The translations under genes and the position numbers were made by a program. Source: an uncultured Bacteroidales bacterium (lineage in GTDB: Bacteria; Bacteroidota; Bacteroidia; Bacteroidales; Bacteroidaceae). From it: 64,000 nt of DNA. This document shows positions 25,322 through 35,052 of this stretch, piece after piece. The stretch is from contig CADBXL010000003.1 of assembly GCA_902798615.1 (NCBI GenBank), positions 1 through 64,000 on the forward strand, written 5' to 3'. Position 1 is the first letter of the stretch. Every line of letters begins with the position of its first letter. Below the pieces are notes generated by a model, which saw only the letters and a program-made list of their open reading frames with translations, was not told the DNA's origin and ran no database searches.

Positions 25322-26086
25322 ATGAAATTTAATATCAAGAGCTGTCTCAGCATAATGGCCGTATTTCAGAATGCAGAACAAGTAAGCCTTTCTGCTTCTC
25401 GTGGTATTCACGATGCTCGTATTATGCCAAAGGATGTCCTTACCATCAGCGTAACGACACCAGACAGAGAAATTTCCTCTCAGTTCAACCAACTTGTATA
25501 TAACACAATGCAGTCAGGTGGTAGCAGAGCGATCAGTTCTGGTTCAGGTACCATGATGCCTTACACAGTTGGTGCTGACGGAAACATCAATTTCCCTATC
25601 ATTGGAAAGATTAACGTTCAAGGGCTTACTCGTCGCCAGTGCGAAGATAAGATTGCTGGTCTTGTAAAGCCATATCTCTCAAACGACATTAATCCTGTTG
25701 TCGTCGTTGAGTTCCAGTCATACACCATTACCGTACTTGGTGAAGTGGCTCGTCCTGGAGCATACAATGTTAATTCTGAGAAATACAGCGTTCTTCAGGC
25801 TCTTGGTGCCGCAGGCGATATGACAATCTATGGTATACGTGATAATGTCCTGCTTATCAGAGAAAATGCCAATGGCGAGAAATCAACTCATCGTCTAGAT
25901 TTGAATGATGCAAACGTGATTAATTCACCATATTATTATTTGCAGCAGAATGATGTCGTCTATGTACAACCGAACAAGACAAAAGCAAGGAACTCTGATG
26001 TTGGTCAAAGTACATCGCTTTGGTTCTCTGCAACAAGTATTGTGATTTCATTGGCATCTCTGATGTATAACATCTTGAAAAAATAG
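25322..26086 (+). CDS. Wza-like polysaccharide export protein with shortened N-terminus
   Basis: The 254-residue protein has the Poly_export domain (RIMPKDVLTISV, GADGNINFPIIGKI, GLTRRQCEDKIAGLV) followed by an SLBB motif (ITVLGEVARPGAYNV) and a C-terminal hydrophobic segment (SATSIVISLASLMYNIL). Such proteins form the outer-membrane channel for capsule or exopolysaccharide. The expected lipoprotein signal is missing: residues 1-17 (KFNIKSCLSIMAVFQNAEQ) keep the post-Cys FQNAEQ-like stretch but lack the hydrophobic segment before the Cys. No Wzc or glycosyltransferase genes are adjacent. Confidence 0.8.
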   Translation: MKFNIKSCLSIMAVFQNAEQVSLSASRGIHDARIMPKDVLTISVTTPDREISSQFNQLVYNTMQSGGSRAISSGSGTMMPYTVGADGNINFPIIGKINVQGLTRRQCEDKIAGLVKPYLSNDINPVVVVEFQSYTITVLGEVARPGAYNVNSEKYSVLQALGAAGDMTIYGIRDNVLLIRENANGEKSTHRLDLNDANVINSPYYYLQQNDVVYVQPNKTKARNSDVGQSTSLWFSATSIVISLASLMYNILKK

Positions 26087-26098
26087 GAAATAAGAAAT

Positions 26099-26145
26099 AG
26101 AGTTAATACGACTGGGCTAAATTCCCTGTCTTATTAACTCTTTTT
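26099..26145 (+). terminator. Rho-independent terminator after the export-protein gene
   Basis: agagttaata (26099-26108) pairs with tattaactct (26132-26141), followed by TTTT. Confidence 0.75.
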
Positions 26146-26186
26146 CTAAAATAGAAACACGAACAGAAAAAAACAAATAAAGATTT

Positions 26187-28082
26187 ATGTGCGGAATAGT
26201 TGGCTATATAGGAACAAAAGACTCCTACCCTATACTTATCAAAGGATTGAAGCGACTGGAATATCGTGGTTATGATTCTGCCGGTTGCGCAATGCTTTCA
26301 GCATCAGACAACACCCTGAATGTATATAAGGCAAAGGGAAAGGTATCTGATCTTGAGAAAGTAGCGGAAGGCAAGGATACAACAGGAACAATCGGTATTG
26401 CTCATACCCGTTGGGCTACCCACGGTGTTCCAAGTGAGGTGAACGCACATCCACATGTAAGTAACTCAGGAAACCTTACACTTGTTCATAACGGAATCAT
26501 CGAGAACTATGCCACTCTTCGCGAACAGTTGAAACAGCGTGGTTTTACATTCAAGAGTGAGACTGATACTGAGGTTCTTGTACAGCTTATAGAATATACC
26601 CAGCAGAAACTAAACTGCGGTCTTGGGAATGCAGTTCGTAATGCCCTCCAAGTGGCAATCGGAGCATACGCTATCGCAGTAATAGACAAACGCTACCCAA
26701 ATCAGCTTGTATGTGCACGTAAGTCTTCTCCATTAGCAGTTGGTATTGTAGAAGACAATTCTGAATTCTTCATTGCTTCTGACGCATCTCCTATTGCAGA
26801 ATACACAAAACATATCGTTTATCTCAAGGATGAGGAAATTGCTGTTATCGAGCGTGGCAAGGAAATGAAGGTTTATAACCTCAACGGTGAAGAGGCAGAT
26901 GCAGAGATAAAGGAAGTTGATCTCGATCTCTCAATGCTCGACCATGAGGGATATCCTCATTTCATGCTGAAGGAGATTTTCGACCAGCCAAACGTACTGA
27001 AAGATTGTATGCGCGGTCGTATCGTTGAGTCTCCATATTCATCATGTACAATGGGTAAGGATTGCCCTGAGATGGGACTTCAAGTTGTACTTAGTGCCGT
27101 TACCCAACATCGTCGTGAACTTCTTCGTGCAAGACGTATAATCATTGTTTCCTGCGGTACTTCGTGGCATGCTGGCCTTATCGGCAAACAATTGATAGAG
27201 CAGTTCTGTCGTATTCCTGTTGAAGTGGCTTATGCTTCAGAATTCCGTTACAGTAACCCAGTCATAGAGCATGATGATGTCGTGATGGCAATCTCTCAGT
27301 CAGGTGAGACTGCAGATACACTTGCTGCCATTCAGATGGCAAAGGAAAATGGTGCAATGGTATTCGGAATCGTGAACGGTGTAGGTTCAAGCATTGCCCG
27401 CGAATCAGATACAGGTATCTATATCCACGTAGGACCGGAAATCGGTGTAGCCTCAACAAAGGCATTTACAGGTCAGGTTACAGTTCTTGTCATGCTATCT
27501 CTTGCCCTTGGTATGGCAAAGGGTACGATTTCACAGGCAGAATATGAGAAGACCATCAAGGAACTGCTCCTTATCCCTGAGAAAATCGAGAAGGTTCTTG
27601 AGCAGAATGACAAGATAAAGGAGCTCTCAACAAAGTTCACCTTCGCACATAACTTCCTATATCTCGGACGTGGATTCAACTATCCTGTAGCCCTTGAGGG
27701 AGCTTTGAAACTGAAGGAAATCTCTTATATCCATGCAGAGGGCTATCCAGCTGCAGAGATGAAACACGGACCTATCGCCCTTGTAGATGAGGAAATGCCA
27801 GTTGTCTTCATTGCAACCCATCATCAGTTGTACCAGAAGATCATCTCTAACATGCAGGAGGTAATTTCTCGTGGCGGTCATATCATCGCAGTTGTCACAG
27901 AAGGTGACGAGCAGGTTAAGAGTATGGTTGACGAGGTTATCGAGATACCAGAGACTCTTGGTTGTCTTGCTCCGTTGCTCAGTGTCATCCCATTGCAGTT
28001 GCTATCTTATCACGTAGCTGTGGCAAAGGGGCTCAACGTTGACCAGCCTCGTAATCTGGCTAAATCAGTAACAGTGGAATAA
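26187..28082 (+). CDS. glmS: Glutamine--fructose-6-phosphate aminotransferase (isomerizing)
   Basis: GlmS makes glucosamine 6-phosphate for cell-wall and LPS synthesis. The 631-residue protein starts MCGIVGYIG (Cys2 nucleophile), contains HTRWATHG and HNGIIENY of the Ntn glutaminase domain, two SIS domains (SCGTSWHAGL, SQSGETADT, GRGFNYPVALEGALKLKE) and the C-terminal DQPRNLAKSVTVE. It opens a run of glutamine amidotransferase genes (glmS, purF, carA, carB). Confidence 0.97.
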   Translation: MCGIVGYIGTKDSYPILIKGLKRLEYRGYDSAGCAMLSASDNTLNVYKAKGKVSDLEKVAEGKDTTGTIGIAHTRWATHGVPSEVNAHPHVSNSGNLTLVHNGIIENYATLREQLKQRGFTFKSETDTEVLVQLIEYTQQKLNCGLGNAVRNALQVAIGAYAIAVIDKRYPNQLVCARKSSPLAVGIVEDNSEFFIASDASPIAEYTKHIVYLKDEEIAVIERGKEMKVYNLNGEEADAEIKEVDLDLSMLDHEGYPHFMLKEIFDQPNVLKDCMRGRIVESPYSSCTMGKDCPEMGLQVVLSAVTQHRRELLRARRIIIVSCGTSWHAGLIGKQLIEQFCRIPVEVAYASEFRYSNPVIEHDDVVMAISQSGETADTLAAIQMAKENGAMVFGIVNGVGSSIARESDTGIYIHVGPEIGVASTKAFTGQVTVLVMLSLALGMAKGTISQAEYEKTIKELLLIPEKIEKVLEQNDKIKELSTKFTFAHNFLYLGRGFNYPVALEGALKLKEISYIHAEGYPAAEMKHGPIALVDEEMPVVFIATHHQLYQKIISNMQEVISRGGHIIAVVTEGDEQVKSMVDEVIEIPETLGCLAPLLSVIPLQLLSYHVAVAKGLNVDQPRNLAKSVTVE

Positions 28083-28132
28083 GGGATATAAAAGATTGGT
28101 AAGGATAATTAGTCATAACACAATACACAGAA

Positions 28133-30016
28133 ATGGAACCACTGAAGCATGAATGTGGCGTTGCAATGATACGCCTTCTCAAGCCACTAGAGTACTATCA
28201 GGAGAAGTATGGCACGTGGATGTATGGACTCAACAAGCTCTATCTGATGATGGAGAAACAGCATAATCGCGGTCAGGAGGGTGCTGGTATGGCAGCCGTC
28301 AAACTGAACGTGAAGCCTGGTAATGAGTATATGTTCCGTGAACGTGCTGAAGGCAAGGATGCTATCACCGAGATCTTCGGTCTTGTGCATGGAAGCATGA
28401 AGGGACTGACATCAGAGCAGCTGAATAATGCTGACTATGCAAGAAAGCATATCTCTTTTGCCGGAGAACTCTATATGGGGCATCTTCGCTACTCAACAAC
28501 GGGAAAGTCAGGTCTTCAATATGTGCATCCATTCCTGCGTCGAAATAACTGGAAAGCGAAGAATCTCTGTCTGTGTGGTAACTTCAACATGACAAACATA
28601 GACGAGATTTTTGAGCGTCTTACAAGTCAAGGACAGTACCCACGTATATATTCTGACTCCTACATCATGCTTGAGCTCATGGGGCATCGCCTTGACAGAG
28701 AGGTAGAGCGTAACTACACTCTGGCTACCGAACAGGGACTTGAAGGTCGTGAGGTGACGGAGTTCATCGACAATAACGTGGATATGAGTAATGTGCTCGA
28801 TACCACTATGCAGTATTTCGATGGCGGTTATGTGGTATGTGGCGTAACAGGTAGTGGTGAGATGTTCGCTATGCGAGACCCTTGGGGTATCCGTCCTGCT
28901 TTCTACTATGTGTCAGACGAGGTTATGGCTCTAGCAAGCGAGCGTCCTGTGCTTCAGACAACCTTCGACCTTGAAGCAGGTCAGATTATCGAATTGCAGC
29001 CAGGTCAGGCAATACTCGTAAACCGTCAGGGGCATGTCCGTTTCAAGCAGGTTATCGAGCAGAAAGGTGATTCCAAGTGTTCATTTGAGAGAATATATTT
29101 CTCACGCGGTTCAGACAAGGATATCTACAACGAAAGAAAGAAACTGGGAGAGCAGTTGACAGCCCCAATTCTGAAGGCTATTGACAATGATCATCGCCAC
29201 ACGGTATTCTCTTTCATTCCAAATACGGCAGAGGTGGCATTCTATGGAATGCTGACAGGCTTTAAGAACTATATCAATGCCCAGAAGGTAGAAACCATAG
29301 TAAATATGGATCATAAACCTACTCGCGAGGAACTCATGGAAATCCTTGATGAGTATGTAAGGTCCGAGAAGGTTGCATGGAAGGACATCAAGCTCCGCAC
29401 ATTCATCTCTGAGGGTTCTACAAGAAACGACCTTGCATCCCATGTTTATGACGTGACATACAATGTCCTTGAACCTGGAGTTGATAACCTTGTGGTAATC
29501 GATGACTCTATCGTAAGAGGTACGACATTGCGTGAGAGTATCTTCCGAATTCTCGACCGTCTGCATCCAAAGAAAATAGTCATGGTATCAAGTGCTCCAC
29601 AGATCCGTTATCCTGACTACTACGGCATTGATATGGCAAAGCTTGAGGAGTTCTGCGTGTTCAGGGCTGCAATACAGTTGCTCAAGGACAGACACAAGAC
29701 AAGTGTCATTGACAATGTATATAAGGCTTGTAAAGCTGAACTAATGAAGCCTCGTGCAGAGATGAAGAACTGCGTACGGGATATCTACGCACCATTTACT
29801 GTTGAGGAAATCAATGCCAAGGTTGTTGAAATGCTTCGTCCTTCTGGTATGAAAACACCAGTTGAGATTGTATTCCAGTCAATAGAAGGTCTTCACAAGG
29901 CTATTCCAGAGCATAGGGGAGACTGGTACTTTACAGGAGAATATCCTACCCCGGGCGGCACACGCCTCTGCTTGCAGGCATTCGTCAACTTCTATGAGAA
30001 AGTTTACGGGTTGTAG
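28133..30016 (+). CDS. purF: Amidophosphoribosyltransferase, long Bacteroidetes form
   Basis: The 627-residue protein has an Ntn-glutaminase domain beginning MEPLKHECGVAMI (Cys8 after a short propeptide) and a phosphoribosyltransferase domain with the PRPP loop VVIDDSIVRGTT. It commits PRPP to purine synthesis. It is about 120 residues longer than E. coli PurF, with added segments in both halves; such long forms are usual in Bacteroidetes. It starts 50 bp after glmS. Confidence 0.9.
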   Translation: MEPLKHECGVAMIRLLKPLEYYQEKYGTWMYGLNKLYLMMEKQHNRGQEGAGMAAVKLNVKPGNEYMFRERAEGKDAITEIFGLVHGSMKGLTSEQLNNADYARKHISFAGELYMGHLRYSTTGKSGLQYVHPFLRRNNWKAKNLCLCGNFNMTNIDEIFERLTSQGQYPRIYSDSYIMLELMGHRLDREVERNYTLATEQGLEGREVTEFIDNNVDMSNVLDTTMQYFDGGYVVCGVTGSGEMFAMRDPWGIRPAFYYVSDEVMALASERPVLQTTFDLEAGQIIELQPGQAILVNRQGHVRFKQVIEQKGDSKCSFERIYFSRGSDKDIYNERKKLGEQLTAPILKAIDNDHRHTVFSFIPNTAEVAFYGMLTGFKNYINAQKVETIVNMDHKPTREELMEILDEYVRSEKVAWKDIKLRTFISEGSTRNDLASHVYDVTYNVLEPGVDNLVVIDDSIVRGTTLRESIFRILDRLHPKKIVMVSSAPQIRYPDYYGIDMAKLEEFCVFRAAIQLLKDRHKTSVIDNVYKACKAELMKPRAEMKNCVRDIYAPFTVEEINAKVVEMLRPSGMKTPVEIVFQSIEGLHKAIPEHRGDWYFTGEYPTPGGTRLCLQAFVNFYEKVYGL

Positions 30017-30093
30017 TAGAAGGAGTAAAGTGTAAAGTGTAAAGTTGAAAGAGGAAAGTTGAAAGAGTAAGGAAATTATATCACAATAGATAA
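30017..30093. repeat. A/G-rich short tandem repeats between purF and carA
   Basis: gtaaagtgtaaagtgtaaag and related units (gttgaaagaggaaagttgaaag) fill 30025-30070. Similar text occurs at 43863-43895 and 46790-46885. Confidence 0.5.
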
Positions 30094-31179
30094 ATGAGAA
30101 ACGTTACATTAGTACTTAATGATGGAACTAAGTTCCACGGAAAGTCCTTTGGTTATGATGCACCTGTTGCAGGCGAGGTAGTCTTCAACACTGCTATGAT
30201 GGGTTATCCTGAGAGTCTCACGGATCCTTCATACGCAGGTCAGTTGATGGTTCTGACATATCCTCTCGTTGGTAACTATGGTGTACCACCATTTACATTC
30301 GAGGATAACGGACTTCCTACATTCATGGAGAGCGATAAGATTTACGCCTCTGCAATCATCGTTGCTGACTATTCAGAGAAGAACTCACACTGGAATTCCA
30401 ACGAGAGCCTTGCTGACTGGTTGAAGCGTGAGAAGGTGCCAGGAATCACAGGTATCGACACTCGTGAGCTTACCAAGGTTCTTCGTGAGCATGGTGTTAT
30501 GATGGGTAAGATCTTATTCGATGATGAGCCTGATAACATCCCAGAGGCAAACTATGAGGGAGTGAATTTCGTTGATCAGGTTTCTGTGAAGGAAATCATT
30601 ACTTACAAGCCTGCAGAAGGCACATCTATCAATAAGAAGGTGGTGCTCGTTGACTGTGGCGTTAAGGCTAATATCATTCGTTGTCTTATCAAGAGAGGTT
30701 GTGAGGTTGTACGTGTGCCTTGGAACTATGACTATACTGACATGGAATTCGATGGTCTTTTCCTTGCTAACGGTCCTGGCGACCCTGATATGTGTGAGGA
30801 TGCAGTAAAGATTATCCGTAAGCAGATGGAAAAGAGCGATAAGCCTATATGCGGTATATGTATGGGAAACCAGTTGCTTTCAAAGGCTGCGGGTGCAAAG
30901 ATTTATAAGTTGAAGTACGGTCATCGCTCTCACAACCAGCCAGTTCGCATGGTAGGTACAGAGAAGTGTTTCGTGACATCTCAGAACCACGGCTATGCTG
31001 TTGATGCCAAGACTCTCGGTGCAGACTGGGAAGAGCTCTTCGTTAATATGAACGATGGTTCAAACGAGGGTATCCGTCATAAGACAAAGCCTTGGTTCTC
31101 AAGCCAGTTCCACCCAGAGGCATGTTCTGGTCCTGTGGATACAGAGTTTATGTTTGACAAGTTTGTTGAAACTCTCTAG
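30094..31179 (+). CDS. carA: Carbamoyl-phosphate synthase small subunit
   Basis: The 361-residue protein has the CarA N-domain (DGTKFHGKSFGYDAPVAGEV, FNTAMMGYPESLTDPSYAGQ) and a class I glutaminase domain with catalytic Cys in GICMGNQLL and His-Glu in FHPEACSGP. It supplies ammonia to CarB for pyrimidine and arginine synthesis. Its TAG stop lies in the first of five regularly spaced CTAG sites. Confidence 0.95.
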   Translation: MRNVTLVLNDGTKFHGKSFGYDAPVAGEVVFNTAMMGYPESLTDPSYAGQLMVLTYPLVGNYGVPPFTFEDNGLPTFMESDKIYASAIIVADYSEKNSHWNSNESLADWLKREKVPGITGIDTRELTKVLREHGVMMGKILFDDEPDNIPEANYEGVNFVDQVSVKEIITYKPAEGTSINKKVVLVDCGVKANIIRCLIKRGCEVVRVPWNYDYTDMEFDGLFLANGPGDPDMCEDAVKIIRKQMEKSDKPICGICMGNQLLSKAAGAKIYKLKYGHRSHNQPVRMVGTEKCFVTSQNHGYAVDAKTLGADWEELFVNMNDGSNEGIRHKTKPWFSSQFHPEACSGPVDTEFMFDKFVETL

Positions 31180-31215
31180 ATTATCTAGAATAACTAGAAC
31201 TACTAGAATAACTAG
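31176..31215. repeat. Five CTAG sites at 9-bp steps between carA and carB
   Basis: CTAG occurs at 31176, 31185, 31194, 31203 and 31212, in units such as CTAGAATAA and CTAGAACTA. The first includes the carA stop. Confidence 0.7.
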
Positions 31216-31232
31216 AAAAAAGACAAGAAAAA

Positions 31233-34200
31233 ATGAAAGATCAAAATATTAAGAAAGTTCTTCTCCTTGGTTCCGGTGCTCTGAAGATTGGTGAGGCTGG
31301 TGAGTTCGACTATTCTGGTTCACAGGCTTTGAAGGCTCTTCGTGAGGAGGGTGTTGAGACAATCCTCATCAACCCTAACATTGCTACCGTGCAGACATCT
31401 GAGGGTGTTGCCGACCGAGTATATTTCCTCCCTGTTCAGCCTTATTTCGTTGAGCGCGTAATCCAGAAGGAACAGCCAGACGGCATCCTTCTCGCATTCG
31501 GTGGTCAGACCGCCCTCAACTGCGGTGTTGAGCTTTACAAGAGTGGTGTGCTTGAAAAGTATAACGTGCGTGTGCTCGGTACTCCAGTTCAGGCTATCAT
31601 GGATACAGAGGATCGTGAGCTTTTCGTTGAGAAGCTTGATGAGATCAATGTCAAGACTATCAAGTCACAGGCTTGTGAGAACATCGAGGAGGCTCGTAAG
31701 GCAGCCGCAGAACTTGGCTATCCTGTCATCATCCGTGCTGCATACGCTCTCGGTGGTCTCGGTTCTGGTTTCTGCGACAATGAGGAGGAACTCAACAAAC
31801 TTGCAGAAAAGGCATTCTCATTCTCTCCACAGGTACTCGTTGAGAAATCACTCAAGGGTTGGAAGGAGATTGAGTATGAGGTTGTACGTGACCGTTACGA
31901 CAACTGTATCACAGTTTGTAACATGGAGAACTTCGACCCACTCGGCATCCATACTGGTGAGTCTATCGTTATCGCTCCTTCACAGACACTCACAAACTCA
32001 GAATATCATAAGCTCCGTGCTCTCGCTATAAAGATCATCCGTCACATCGGTATTGTTGGTGAGTGTAACGTGCAGTATGCCTTCGACCCTCAGTCTGAGG
32101 ATTATCGCGTAATCGAGGTTAATGCCCGTCTTAGCCGTTCTTCTGCCCTTGCATCAAAGGCAACAGGTTATCCTCTTGCTTTCGTAGCTGCAAAGCTCGG
32201 TATGGGATATGGTCTCTTCGAACTGAAGAACTCTGTAACAAAGACTACAAGTGCATTCTTCGAGCCTGCCCTTGACTATGTTGTATGTAAGATTCCACGC
32301 TGGGACCTTTCTAAGTTCCGTGGCGTAGATAAGGAACTCGGTTCTTCTATGAAGTCCGTAGGTGAGGTTATGGCTATCGGTCGTAACTTCGAGGAAGCTA
32401 TCCAGAAGGGTCTCCGTATGATCGGACAGGGTATGCACGGATTCGTTGAGAACAAGGAACTTGAGGTTCCAGATATCAAGGAAGCTCTTCATGCTCCAAC
32501 AGATAAGCGTATCTTCGTCATTGCAAAGGCAATGCAGAGGAAGATATACAGCGTTGACGAGATCCATGAGATAACAAAGATTGACAAGTGGTTCCTTGAC
32601 AAACTCCGTCATATCGTTGATATTGATGACGAACTCCGCAAGTGTACCTCTATAAATGTTCTCAGCAAGGAACTCCTCCGTACCGCTAAGGTATATGGCT
32701 ATACCGATTTCCAGATTGCCCGTGCGGTAGGTCTTGAGAAGGAACTCGGCAACATGCACAAGGCTACCCTTGCTGTTCGTGCGCTCCGTAAGAGCTACGG
32801 TATTGTTCCTTATGTTAAGCAGATTGACACACTTGCTGCCGAGTATCCTGCACAGACAAACTATCTGTACCTCACATACGCAGGTGTTGCTCATGATATT
32901 AAGTTCGAGAAGGATAAGAACTCAATCGTAGTTCTCGGTTCTGGTGCTTATCGTATCGGTTCTTCCGTAGAGTTCGACTGGTGTGGTGTTCAGGCACTCA
33001 TATCGCTCTGTAATGATCAACTACAACCCAGAGACAGTATCTACCGACTATGATATGTGTGACCGTCTCTACTTCGACGAGCTGACATTCGAGCGCGTGA
33101 TGGATATCATCGACCTTGAGACTCCTCACGGCGTTATCGTATCTACCGGTGGTCAGATACCTAACAACCTCGCCATGAAGCTCGATGCCCAGAACGTGCC
33201 AATCCTCGGTACTACTGCCAAGGATATTGACAACTGTGAGGATCGTGACCAGTTCTCTTCAATGCTCGACCGTATCGGTGTTGATCAGCCGGAATGGGCT
33301 GCACTCACATCTATGGATGACATGAACTCATTCATCGACCGTGTAGGCTTCCCTGTGCTCGTCCGTCCATCTTATGTGCTTTCCGGTGCAGCTATGAACG
33401 TATGTTCAAACCGTGAGGAGCTTGAGAAGTTCCTTCAGCTTGCAGCCAACATCTCTCAGGAGCACCCTGTTGTTGTTAGTAAGTTCATCGAACATGCCAA
33501 GGAAATCGACTTCGACGGTGTTGCCAAGGATGGTGAGATCATAGCATACGCTATCTCTGAGCACGTTGAGTTCGCTGGTGTTCACTCTGGTGACGCTACA
33601 CTTCAGTTCCCTCCACAGAAGCTCTATGTAGAGACTGTACGCCGTATCAAGCGTATCTCTAAGCAGATTGCGAAGGAACTCCACATATCAGGTCCGTTCA
33701 ACTGCCAGTATATGGCGAAGGATAACGACATCCTCGTTATTGAGACCAACCTCCGTGCATCACGCTCATTCCCATTCGTAAGTAAGGTGTTGAAGTATAA
33801 CTTCATCGACCTCGCTACAAAGATCATGCTCGGTGTTCCATTCGAGAAGCCAAACAAGAACCTCTTCGACCTCGACTACGTAGGTATCAAGGCAAGTCAG
33901 TTCTCATTCAACCGCCTTCAGAAGGCTGACCCTGTACTCGGTGTCGATATGGCATCTACAGGTGAGGTAGGATGTATCGGTGATGATACCTCATGCGCGC
34001 TCCTCAAGAGTATGCTTTCCGTAGGTCTCCGTATTCCTAAGAAGACAATCCTTCTCTCTACGGGTGACGCAAAGCAGAAGGCAGAGATGCTTGATGCTGC
34101 AAAGGAACTCTTCAAGAACGGATATGAGCTCTTCGCTACTGGCGGTACTTACAAGTACCTTACAGAGCAGGGCATCGAGTGTAAGGAAGTGTTCTGGCCA

Positions 34201-34440
34201 TCTGAGGAGAAGCAGCCACAGGCTCTCGACATGCTCCGCAACAAGGAGATTGACATGGTTGTGAACATTCCTAAGAACCACTCTGTAAGTGAGCTTAGCA
34301 ACGGCTACAAGATTCGTCGTGCCGCTATCGACCTCAACGTGCCATTGCTCACAAACTCACGCCTTGCGTCTGCGTTCATCCACGCATTCTGCACCATGAG
34401 CCTTGATGATATCAACATCAGGTCTTGGCAAGAGTATTAA
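31233..34440 (+). pseudogene. carB: Carbamoyl-phosphate synthase large subunit, frameshifted
   Basis: The first frame (31233-33053) covers the N-terminal carboxyphosphate half and the oligomerisation domain up to [14 protein letters not shown]; the second (in frame from 33001, ends 34440) resumes at [19 protein letters not shown] and covers the carbamate half and the MGS-like domain. Both halves are well conserved. About seven residues (usually NTIRKEG) are missing at the junction near 32998-33001, and only one of their 21 bases remains: a 20-bp deletion that shifts the frame. Either the gene is broken in this strain or the assembly lost 20 bases. Codon use stays strongly biased in both parts, so any inactivation is recent. 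Confidence 0.88.
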
Positions 34441-34475
34441 AAGCCTAACCAAGCCTTCCCAAAGGGAAGGATGTT
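34441..34475. repeat. 35-bp dispersed hairpin repeat after carB
   Basis: Identical to 11359-11393; contains ccttcccaaagggaagg and starts directly after the carB stop. Confidence 0.75.
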
Positions 34476-34524
34476 AGATAGTATTGCCGCTTATGAAAAG
34501 ACGTTCATAAGCGGCATTTTATGT

Positions 34525-34950
34525 AAATGATTATCCGCAATTACGAGATAAGCGGGCTGATAGCCCAATAAGCTCATAGCCTAGGGCATCGCCCTAGGTG
34601 GATATATGTTGGTAATTTCGCCCTGTAGGGGCAAAAGCTTTATTATATTAACGTGAGTTCGACGAAAACAAATAAGGAGCAGCTTTGCTTTCAAAACATT
34701 AATTAAGACGAGAATTAAAACATTAATTGAGACAAAAATTTATGAGTATTTAAATTAATGTTTCATTAATGTCCTATATTAATGTTATGCGACAGCAAAA
34801 GCTAATTCGTCGAACTCACGTTATATTAGTGCTTTTGCCCTTGCAGGGCGTTATTTACCTCCTTCAATTTACCACAGGGCGTTGCCCTGGGCTAGTAGTT
34901 TTTTGCCCCTTCAGGGCGTTATCTCGTAATTGCGTATGATCATTATTTAT
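34525..34950. mobile_element. MITE-like nested inverted-repeat element upstream of uxaC
   Basis: Outer ends (gcaattacgagataa at 34538-34552 and ttatctcgtaattgc from 34920) are inverted copies. Inner arms aacgtgagttcgacga (from 34650) and tcgtcgaactcacgtt (to 34822) form a second pair. Between them are small hairpins (cctagggcatcgccctagg; cagggcgttgccctgg). No transposase is encoded; it resembles non-autonomous or REP-like elements. Confidence 0.6.
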
Positions 34951-35001
34951 GTATTTACGCAAATTTCCGTGGAAAAATGCGATTATTTCAAAAAAAAATC
35001 G

Positions 35002-35009
35002 TACTTTTG
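35002..35009 (+). promoter_or_regulatory. Candidate -7 box of uxaC
   Basis: TACTTTTG fits TAnnTTTG, 43 bp before the start; the -33 site is weak. Confidence 0.45.
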
Positions 35010-35052
35010 CAGACATAACTAACATAAAATAGAATAATTTTAAATCTAAAAA

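Noticed and set aside
31501..32894. Alternative frames within carB on both strands
   Set aside because: Long only because of the strong codon bias of carB; no family motifs.
32980..33060. Programmed frameshift in carB
   Set aside because: About seven conserved residues are missing as well, which a slippage site would not explain.
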